This document shows, piece after piece, positions 56,856-64,000 of a stretch of 64,000 bases of DNA. The notes under the pieces were generated by a model. The model searched no databases and was not told where the DNA came from. It saw only the letters and a program-made list of their open reading frames with translations. Position 1 is the first letter of the stretch. The number at the start of each line of letters is the position of its first letter. Source of the stretch: Alkalinema sp. FACHB-956 (GTDB lineage: Bacteria > Cyanobacteriota > Cyanobacteriia > Leptolyngbyales > Leptolyngbyaceae); assembly GCF_014697025.1 (NCBI RefSeq), contig NZ_JACJRC010000006.1, positions 124,001-188,000 of the forward strand, read 5' to 3'. Both the position numbers and the translations under genes were made by a program.

Positions 56856-57068
56856 ATGAAAAAGATTCCAGTCGCTTTAATTTTGCTGCTTGTGCTTGCC
56901 TTTATTGGTTTTGGAGATCAGGTGCTCCCCCGTCCGATCGGGCGCTACAGTCTCCAAGCTCGCACCTCGATCGATCAAATGATGCTGAACCTCTTCCCCA
57001 CCTGGAAGCCCAAAAATCCCAACACGCGCACCCAAGACGCCCTCCAGCAAACCGAACAAAAACGCTAA
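56856..57068 (+). CDS. Small exported or membrane-anchored cyanobacterial protein
   Basis: 70 residues: MKKIPVALILLLVLAFIGFG forms a membrane segment, followed by DQVLPRPIGRYSLQARTSID and a soluble tail. Family resembles short conserved cyanobacterial proteins of unknown function. GGAGAG lies ahead of the ATG at 56856, so the in-frame start 57 bases upstream is rejected. Confidence 0.6.
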   Translation: MKKIPVALILLLVLAFIGFGDQVLPRPIGRYSLQARTSIDQMMLNLFPTWKPKNPNTRTQDALQQTEQKR

Positions 57069-57079
57069 TGGGGCGGCAA

Positions 57080-57127
57080 TTCAATCCTGCGTTCAACCCT
57101 GAATTCAACCCTGTGTTCCACCTTGTG
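57080..57127. repeat. 4 x 12 bp tandem repeat
   Basis: Units TTCAATCCTGCG, TTCAACCCTGAA, TTCAACCCTGTG, TTCCACCTTGTG, directly after the small protein gene. Confidence 0.85.
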
Positions 57128-57165
57128 CTCATGGCCGAATGCTGGAAAAACTATCCTCACCCCAG

Positions 57166-57216
57166 CCTGCACGACACAAAGCCCTGCACGACACAAAGCC
57201 CTGCACGACACAAAGC
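57166..57216. repeat. 3 x 17 bp tandem repeat
   Basis: Three perfect copies of CCTGCACGACACAAAGC between the small gene and ilvC. Confidence 0.95.
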
Positions 57217-57227
57217 AAGGTTTTGGC

Positions 57228-57250
57228 GGGGTTGGTATTCACCAAACCCC
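57228..57250 (-). terminator. Hairpin downstream of ilvC
   Basis: GGGGTTGGT/ACCAAACCCC pairs with one bulged base; on the minus strand it lies about 50 bases after the ilvC stop. No T-run, so terminator function is tentative. Confidence 0.45.
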
Positions 57251-57297
57251 TGGGTGAGAACAGTTCTTCAGACAAGAGCGTTAATCCCGCCAGTAAT

Positions 57298-58704
<1,407 letters not shown>

Positions 58705-59928
58705 ATGCCCCGTCTTACGATCGCCCGCTTTTTCCGAGAGTATTTTCCCTATCTGCTGCCCTCGGCCATTTTGATCTACATCGTCCTAGAGTCCTACCAG
58801 ATTGACTTCCGTCCCTACTATGTCGCAGGTCGATCGGTCTTACTGGGTTTGGATCCTTACCTCAATCCGGTGGGTCTGCATCCAGAACTCTATACCCCTG
58901 TGAATGCGGAAAGTCGGCCTTGGTCAGGGTTCATCTATCCCCCCTTTGCAGCCCTGCTCATGACCGCCTTTAGCTGGATGCCCTACGGCACCGCCAAGGT
59001 GGTGTATAGCGTTTTTATTTTGTTCTGTTTGTGGTGTTTATTTTTCCAACTGCTGCGCCATCGGGGCTCGCCCCTCTCTCCCGCAGTCTTAGTCCTGGCC
59101 CTCATGAGCTTTCCCACCCTGGCCAGCTTTGAACGGGGGCAGATCGATATCCTGGTGTGCTGTCTAACGGTGTCAGCGTTCTATGCTTCCCAATCCAACA
59201 AACCACCCGTCCTACCGGGGCTGATGCTGGGCATGGCTTGCTTGACGAAAATCTTTCCCTTTGTGGCCCTGCTCTACTACCTCGTCAAACGGCAGTTTCG
59301 CATGGTGGCCGCGACGATCGGCAGTATCCTAATTTTCCTCACCCTGCCCCTGTTCTACTTTGGCTATCCCGTCTACCTCAACTTTGCCAAACGCACCTTC
59401 CCGGATCTCCTGGGGCAAATTGTCAATCCCTATCCCACCCAGACCCTAGGACAAACGGTGCTGAATCGCCTCGTTTTCGCGATCGAAGGCAACAAGCTCC
59501 TGGTGACCCATGATTTTGTCCATGGCTACATGAACCCGTTTTTGCGGGGGAAACCGTTTCTGGCCCTCACCGTGGGCGCGATCGCCTTTGCAATCCTGTT
59601 CTACTTTCTGCGCCCCCGCAAAGAAGATGAACAGTTTTTCTCGTTATTGAACACGATCCACCTGTTCAATCCCCAGACCTGGATTATGGGATTGGTCTGG
59701 TATTTTCCCTTTCTCTTCCATCATTTCCAGCGGACGACGGCCCTGGGTAAATTCTGGCTGGTGCTGCCCATCTTTATGCCGCCCTTTACCAACAGCAATG
59801 GCATGTTGGCCTATGCCGTTACCCTGGCCTTTGCCATTCCCGGCTCCCGCAAACATTTACTGCTGCCCCCCAAAGCCCCCGAAACGCCTTCGGTGACTCC
59901 CCCAACCTCCAAGGATGTTTGGGACTGA
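58705..59928 (+). CDS. Polytopic glycosyltransferase family 87-type membrane protein
   Basis: Integral membrane protein with about ten hydrophobic segments, resembling GT87 (DUF2029) polyprenyl-phosphate-mannose-dependent transferases: IDFRPYYVAGRSVLLGLDPY near the N terminus, YPPFAALLMTAFSW near 75, FERGQIDILV near 140 and LGMACLTKIFPFVALLYYL near 175. Start at ATG 58705 (MPRLTIARF) is preferred, since the previous codons add an extra, weakly supported hydrophobic stretch. Probable role is sugar transfer to an envelope or exported acceptor. Confidence 0.75.
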   Translation: MPRLTIARFFREYFPYLLPSAILIYIVLESYQIDFRPYYVAGRSVLLGLDPYLNPVGLHPELYTPVNAESRPWSGFIYPPFAALLMTAFSWMPYGTAKVVYSVFILFCLWCLFFQLLRHRGSPLSPAVLVLALMSFPTLASFERGQIDILVCCLTVSAFYASQSNKPPVLPGLMLGMACLTKIFPFVALLYYLVKRQFRMVAATIGSILIFLTLPLFYFGYPVYLNFAKRTFPDLLGQIVNPYPTQTLGQTVLNRLVFAIEGNKLLVTHDFVHGYMNPFLRGKPFLALTVGAIAFAILFYFLRPRKEDEQFFSLLNTIHLFNPQTWIMGLVWYFPFLFHHFQRTTALGKFWLVLPIFMPPFTNSNGMLAYAVTLAFAIPGSRKHLLLPPKAPETPSVTPPTSKDVWD

Positions 59929-59990
59929 TGGCAAAGCAAGGGATTAGGTTGCATCTGCTGCTGCAAACTCTAGTGCCAGCAGATTGTGGG

Positions 59991-60584
59991 TTAGCGGTTA
60001 ATGCGGTTGAGCAACCACAGGGAAGCCGCACTGCCAATAAAGTGAGCCGTAATCAAATGGGTATTGGCTAGCACTAGAAAAATATCGAGGGGCTGAATAA
60101 TTTGATTAATCGCCAGGGGGTTAAAAATGGCCCCCATGGAGAGAAAGGCTTTGCCCAGGAGCACTCCGGTAATCGCTTCTGCGGCCATGACTGCTAGCAG
60201 CAAGCCCACCCCCCGCACTAGCAAGCTCCTCCAGAGGAACTGCACGGTTTCTGATTTTTTTGGGCGAAAACTGGGATTGGTTTCCTGCAACCGGCGACCG
60301 AGTTGGACGTATTGGAACGATCGATAGATGCAGTAGGCCAGAACGAATAAACTACAGGTCGCAAAAAAAATGCCACCCCCCGTTCCCGGATTGGCCGCCG
60401 AGGCTCCTGGTGTTGCCGATCGGGAAAACGCCGCTGCCGACAGTACTGCAAAGATAAAAATCAGCCCAGAAATAATTGCGAGGACGAGCTGTGCCCAGAA
60501 ACTGACCCATCCCACCAGGCGAAAGGTCTTGGCAATCTGTTTCAGGTTGGGGGGCGCAGGCGAATTATCAAGTTGGCTCGTCAT
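59991..60584 (-). CDS. DUF3611 family membrane protein
   Basis: Conserved cyanobacterial/plastid family. After PPNLKQIAKTFRLVGWVSFW come four to five membrane helices (LVLAIISGLIFIFAVLSAA; IFFATCSLFVLAYCIY; FLWRSLLVRGVGLLLAVMAA; and a C-terminal one). The characteristic SFQYVQLGRRLQETNP-like block (FQYVQLGRRLQETNPSFRPK) is present. Start at ATG 60584 (MTSQLDN); the upstream in-frame codons fall in a 15-bp repeat. Function unknown. Confidence 0.85.
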   Translation of the reverse strand: MTSQLDNSPAPPNLKQIAKTFRLVGWVSFWAQLVLAIISGLIFIFAVLSAAAFSRSATPGASAANPGTGGGIFFATCSLFVLAYCIYRSFQYVQLGRRLQETNPSFRPKKSETVQFLWRSLLVRGVGLLLAVMAAEAITGVLLGKAFLSMGAIFNPLAINQIIQPLDIFLVLANTHLITAHFIGSAASLWLLNRINR

Positions 60585-60629
60585 ACCGACTGTTCCTAAG
60601 CAGATTCTAAGCAGCGTTTTTGAGTAACC

Positions 60630-60668
60630 CTTTGTTGTGTGCCTCTTTGTTGTGTGCCCCTTTGTTGA
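60630..60668. repeat. 15-bp repeat, 2.5 units, upstream of the DUF3611 gene
   Basis: CTTTGTTGTGTGCCT, CTTTGTTGTGTGCCC, then CTTTGTTGA. Confidence 0.85.
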
Positions 60669-60844
60669 ATAACCCTTAATAATTGTATTGAAATTGAAAA
60701 ACAACAGTCAGAAGGGCAGGATTCAGAGTTTAAATACAAATTTTAGGGGAAGAACTGAACGAGGCTTCTATGAATCTATAGCATCCCCAGTCGGATCAGG
60801 CATAATCCAATCAAATCTCTTAAGTTCTCCATACTCCAGAACCC

Positions 60845-61495
60845 ATGACTGTAAGCGAATCTAAACAACTTCGCATTCTGATTGTTGAAGATGATCCCAT
60901 GATGCAGTTGGGGTTAGAGCAATCCCTAGGCGATAATCCCCACTACACGATCGTGGGGCAGGCCAGCGACGGTTATACCGGTGTGGAAATGGCCTTAGAC
61001 CTTAAGCCGGATATCATCGTCATGGATATTGGCTTGCCCCGGCTAGATGGCATTGCCGCCACGCAGCAAATCCGAGCCAAGTTACCCAATGTCCGAGTGG
61101 TGATTCTAACGTCCCATACCACCGATACGGAAATCATCGCAGCCCTCTCCAGTGGAGCAGATGCCTACTGTATTAAGGGTGCAGACATCGATCGACTCGT
61201 CACCGCCATTTCCGTGGCCCAAGAAGGGGCAACCTATTTGGATCCGCAAATTGCTCGCCGAGTCATTGATCACCTCAAGCCCCCCACCCGTCCCACCCAA
61301 ATTGGTCAATTGTCACAACGAGAGTTGGAGGTGCTGCAACTGATGGTGGAGGGATACAGCAATCCGGAAATTGCCAATGCGCTGTATCTCAGTACGAATA
61401 CGATCAAAACCCACATCCGAGGCATCATGAATAAATTGGCCGTGGACGATCGGGTGCAGGCCGCCGTAGTCGCCCTTCGAGCTGGTTTAGTCTAA
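60845..61495 (+). CDS. NarL/FixJ-family response regulator
   Basis: Receiver domain (residues ~10-125; VEDDPMM, phospho-acceptor Asp in IIVMDIGLPRLDG, TSHTTD, CIKGAD) joined to a LuxR-type helix-turn-helix (about 148-210; LSQRELEVLQLMVEGYSNPE then NTIKTHIRGIMNKL). Transcription factor controlled by a histidine kinase, not identified here. The gene has its own 140-base upstream region, divergent from DUF3611. Cyanobacterial NarL-type regulators often respond to light or redox; no specific assignment is justified. Confidence 0.92.
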   Translation: MTVSESKQLRILIVEDDPMMQLGLEQSLGDNPHYTIVGQASDGYTGVEMALDLKPDIIVMDIGLPRLDGIAATQQIRAKLPNVRVVILTSHTTDTEIIAALSSGADAYCIKGADIDRLVTAISVAQEGATYLDPQIARRVIDHLKPPTRPTQIGQLSQRELEVLQLMVEGYSNPEIANALYLSTNTIKTHIRGIMNKLAVDDRVQAAVVALRAGLV

Positions 61496-62063
61496 GTGCT
61501 TCTTTTTGTCCCCAACGCCTTGATTGACCAGTTTTTGGTCGGTGTTCCATATCTTTGAACGTCTCAAAGTAACGGGCGTCGATCGCTGGCCCCAATATCT
61601 TTTGTAGACCCTGAAATTTAAAGTCTTGTAAGCCAAAGTGTCACATTCCCATAAAAAAAAGCACACTATTAAAGTATAAAAGTCTCTAAAGTATCGGGAT
61701 CCTCTGTTAACTCCAATGTTCAATCCAAGTTAAGGCAGTTGAGAGTTCAGTAATTTATCGGGGACATCTTTTTCTACGGTCAGGAGTTTTACGAATGACA
61801 GGACCCCTCCCAATCGGATTAGATTAGGGAAAATTCCACCCTGAAGCGCTAATTGCCAATGCGTCTGACCTGAACTTACAAGAAACACTGTCTTACATAA
61901 TTTTACGTCGGAGGTAAATTTCTCTCTTAAGAGGGACGTGAGGTCTGAAGTGGTTTGTTAGCTTCGTATTGTGGAAGGAGCAACTGCTAGATTCATGCAA
62001 TTCACCTCCACGCAATCAACTTAGGGTGAGTTTGTTTGTCACTATTATCTGGATGTAAAACCC
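61496..62063. other. Intergenic region, no gene seen
   Basis: About 570 bases. GGAGG at 61911, AAGAGGGACGTGAGG near 61930 and GAAGGAGC near 61973 could be ribosome-binding sites, but no coding frame follows them. May hold the promoter of the PadR gene or a small RNA. Confidence 0.35.
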
Positions 62064-62426
62064 ATGAAATTTGAGGATATCTACCAGTTTTTTAAGGATC
62101 CACCACCTTTCTATCTCAATAAGGAATTAGCCGTTTGCTATGTGTTTTCGGTGCTCCTCAAAGGAGATTCCTACGGGACAGAACTGATTCAACTCTTAGA
62201 GCAAAACCATCCTCTGTACCGTCTTTCGGACACCGTGCTCTACAGCGCACTGAAGTTCCTGGAAGATAACGAAATGGTTACAGGCTACTGGAAGAAGGTT
62301 GAGGGGCGCGGTCGTCCTCGCCGGATGTATCAGATCCGTCCGGACGCTGTAGCACAGGCCGAAGACCTGGCGAAACTCTGGGAAGGGTATGCCGTGAAGC
62401 GGGAAGCCAATGCTTCAGCAAAATAG
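62064..62426 (+). CDS. PadR-family transcriptional regulator
   Basis: Winged-helix repressor of the PadR type. The helix-turn-helix occupies about residues 20-90 with LAVCYVFSVLLKGDSYGTEL, LSDTVLYSALKFLEDNEMV and the wing GYWKKVEGRGRPRRMYQI, ending in a short dimerisation helix. Target genes are unknown; the next gene on the strand is a cytochrome b6f assembly factor, 78 bases downstream. Confidence 0.9.
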   Translation: MKFEDIYQFFKDPPPFYLNKELAVCYVFSVLLKGDSYGTELIQLLEQNHPLYRLSDTVLYSALKFLEDNEMVTGYWKKVEGRGRPRRMYQIRPDAVAQAEDLAKLWEGYAVKREANASAK

Positions 62427-62504
62427 GTAGGGATAACCGAATTACTTGGGGAAGACAAACCCAGCGTAGAGTGGAGTGAGAACACTTTCGTCCGTTGCCT
62501 GCCC

Positions 62505-63035
62505 ATGAGTAATTCAGTCTTAATCTCTACGTTTTTGCTCACGCTCCTCTTGGCGATCGGACTTGGCTTCTTTATTCGAGCGTCAGTCAAAGATCGTACA
62601 GAGATTGTCCAGTTAACTTCCGATGAATCGGAAGATTCATTGTTGGCCAAGCTTAAGCAATATTTTGCAGAGCGTGCTTACCGTGTATCGCAGATTGATG
62701 CTCAGGCAAATTCTGTTGTCTTCGAGGGTTGGGTTCGCCCAAGTTTGTTTCTAGCAGGATTTCTGTCATTGCTAGCAGCGCTGGGTGCACTCTGTTTGGT
62801 TCTTGTGCTCTCATTTTTGTTGCCTGACTTCACAGGCGTATGGATAGGATTATTAGCCTTTTCGCCATTGGCCGGTGTGTTTTACTGGCGGAAGGCAGGT
62901 CGGAATGAACAGGTTTCGTTAAAGGTTGAATCGGAGCAAACTATTCGATCGGGGAAAAGTCTGATTACTGTGAAAGCTCACCGGGATGAGTTGGCAGAGT
63001 TACAGCGAACCCTGAACCTTAAATCTCTCGGATAA
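62505..63035 (+). CDS. Cofactor assembly of complex C subunit B (CCB1-like)
   Basis: Assembly factor for the covalent c' heme of cytochrome b6 in the b6f complex. Hallmarks: an N-terminal membrane helix ending GLGFFIRASVKDRTE, a soluble stretch with VVFEGWVRPSLFLAGFLSLL, a paired membrane region, and ISG-like C-terminal soluble part with SEQTIRSGKSLITVKAHRDE. Length and order agree with cyanobacterial CCB1 proteins as I recall them. Confidence 0.82.
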   Translation: MSNSVLISTFLLTLLLAIGLGFFIRASVKDRTEIVQLTSDESEDSLLAKLKQYFAERAYRVSQIDAQANSVVFEGWVRPSLFLAGFLSLLAALGALCLVLVLSFLLPDFTGVWIGLLAFSPLAGVFYWRKAGRNEQVSLKVESEQTIRSGKSLITVKAHRDELAELQRTLNLKSLG

Positions 63036-63136
63036 CGATGGCTCGGTTCACGGAATGGCATGGCCGATCGGATTGGAACTTGTATGGCACCAATTCGCGA
63101 ACGTCATCAATAGACTAAACAGGAATGAACGCTAAA

Positions 63137-63180
63137 TACCCCCCAGCCGTGTCTCCCATGATGATCACAGCTGGGGGGTA
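63137..63180. terminator. Bidirectional hairpin between CCB1 and DUF3155 genes
   Basis: Perfect 11-bp stem TACCCCCCAGC/GCTGGGGGGTA with a 22-base loop. Positioned 100 bases after the CCB1 stop; on the plus strand it is followed by AAAAATTTGG, so it may serve either direction. Confidence 0.7.
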
Positions 63181-63239
63181 AAAATTTGGGTTTCCCCTTG
63201 TCTCTGCCACCTTGTCTCCTGCCACCTTTCCCATGCAAC

Positions 63240-63272
63240 AAAAAAGGGAAAAGTGTAGGTATCACTTTCCCC
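63240..63272 (-). terminator. Rho-independent terminator of the DUF3155 gene
   Basis: On the minus strand GGGGAAAGTG pairs with CACTTTTCCC and is followed by TTTTTT. About 35 bases after the stop codon. Confidence 0.85.
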
Positions 63273-63305
63273 TGAAGTTAGATGGATTAAACGGAATAAT
63301 AATCT

Positions 63306-63620
63306 CTAGCCGTGAGCCCCAACAGCAACGGGCTCAGCGTCATCTTCTGACTGCCGTAAGCTAGGGAAAAGAAAATGGTTCTCTTCAACGTACTGAGCCC
63401 CAAATAATCCTTTCTCTGCCCAGAAGTACCGATCGGTGGTATGCTCGTTACGTTTCACTAAAAGCAGGGCGGGGGGAAGAATGCCTTCAGCATGAATGAA
63501 CCTGCGAGCTGCGGTGACTGGTTTATCATCACCACAGTCAATGCTAAATTGAGGCACACTTTCCAGGATTCTACGCCCTTCTTGACGTCGCCGACTCTTG
63601 CGCTTGCGTCTCCTTGCCAA
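63306..63620 (-). CDS. DUF3155 domain protein
   Basis: Cyanobacterial family of unknown role. It opens with the basic stretch MARRRKRKSRRRQEGRRIL, then VPQFSIDCGDDKPVTAARRF, KRNEHTTDRYFWAEKGLFGA and an acidic tail. The start is TTG at 63620; no ATG or GTG is available, but AAGGAGG sits eight bases ahead and the family is known to begin with this exact basic motif. Nucleic-acid binding is plausible from the basic N terminus, but unproven. Confidence 0.88.
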   Translation of the reverse strand: MARRRKRKSRRRQEGRRILESVPQFSIDCGDDKPVTAARRFIHAEGILPPALLLVKRNEHTTDRYFWAEKGLFGAQYVEENHFLFPSLRQSEDDAEPVAVGAHG

Positions 63621-63925
63621 ACCCTCTACCTCCTTATCCTAGCTGCCAAGTTGTAGTACTTGTTACAAAACCGTCGAAAGTATATCGACTTGAACCTAAA
63701 ATTTCAACTTGTTTTAATCCATCTATACAAAAGCTGATAGTTCGCGAAATGGCCGTTGCGATGGCACATATCTCACCCCTGCAAGCTTGCGCCGTTCTTA
63801 AGAACTAATACGAAGTGTAACAGAGGTTACAAAATATGAATTCAGCCAATACCTTTAAGTTACTGGTTACAAATACTTAAGTCAATCCATTTCTGTAAGA
63901 ATTTAGGTTCGATCGGGTTAACTTC
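63621..63925. other. Spacer upstream of DUF3155 and the last gene
   Basis: No gene is supported; a 64-residue frame here lacks protein character. It carries the divergent promoters for the DUF3155 gene and for the gene that begins at 63926. Confidence 0.4.
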
Positions 63926-64000
63926 ATGCTAATGCCAGCCAGCGCGGAATTTGTAGCGATTTGTCAGTCTCAGTTGCTGCTGCTGACCCAGTCTTGGCGG
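63926..64000 (+). CDS. Start of a gene cut by the window edge
   Basis: 25 codons visible: MLMPASAEFVAICQSQLLLL then TQSWR. I recall a similar N terminus (PASxEFVxLCxSQ) from cyanobacterial GAF/histidine-kinase proteins, but the visible part is too short for a firm call. Confidence 0.5.
   Translation, partial: MLMPASAEFVAICQSQLLLLTQSWR

Overview
The window is chromosomal DNA of a cyanobacterium. Evidence: the HIP1 octamer GCGATCGC and the CGATCG core recur throughout; there is a two-domain sucrose-phosphate synthase beside a sucrose-phosphate phosphatase; and several families confined or nearly confined to oxygenic phototrophs are present (a CCB1-type cytochrome b6f cofactor assembly factor, a CGLD27/DUF1230 protein, DUF3155, DUF3611). 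I infer a filamentous, Leptolyngbya/Oscillatoriales-like lineage, but the sequence alone does not fix the genus.

Layout. 0.3-1.0 kb: an unrecognised gene. 1.5-7.3 kb: a compact acetyl-CoA module (AhpD-like protein, divergent from acsA, then pyruvate dehydrogenase E1 alpha, E1 beta and E2 and an acyl carrier protein), bracketed by imperfect direct repeats. 7.5-15.9 kb: an accessory stretch with two Uma2-type nucleases, two tandem RlaP-type nucleotidyltransferases, secreted proteins of unknown function, an LMW-PTP-like protein, a lone integron gene cassette (HXXEE membrane protein plus attC) and the first copy of a duplicated structured leader with a small paralogous gene. 16.6-19.9 kb: sucrose synthesis. 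20.0-34.6 kb: a 2279-residue LamG protein and two mutually related proteins that look like a secreted or pore-forming set, interleaved with a sugar-binding lipoprotein, a secreted protein and decayed Rhs/Rpn remnants. 34.8-37.8 kb: dnaN, an oriC-like spacer rich in DnaA boxes, and dnaA. 38-47.9 kb: housekeeping genes (Ski2/Mtr4-like helicase, HD-GYP regulator, glmU, trmJ, class A beta-lactamase-like hydrolase, cysH). 48-54.8 kb: a second accessory stretch with an orphan antitoxin, an alpha/beta hydrolase, the second copy of the leader/small gene, and a membrane-anchored NACHT protein carrying a 306-bp in-frame hexanucleotide repeat. 54.9-64 kb: asparaginase, CGLD27, ilvC, a GT87 glycosyltransferase, DUF3611, a NarL-type regulator, PadR, CCB1, DUF3155 and the first codons of another gene.

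The most unusual content is (i) the duplicated hairpin leader with a conserved leader peptide and paralogous ~71-residue proteins at 13.3-13.8 and 49.5-50.0 kb, (ii) the LamG giant and its two companions, (iii) the NACHT protein with a repeat-encoded hydrophobic domain, and (iv) a single integron cassette inserted at what looks like a secondary site. Functions given below for (i)-(iii) are inferences. All assignments rest on reading motifs by eye; no database search was possible.
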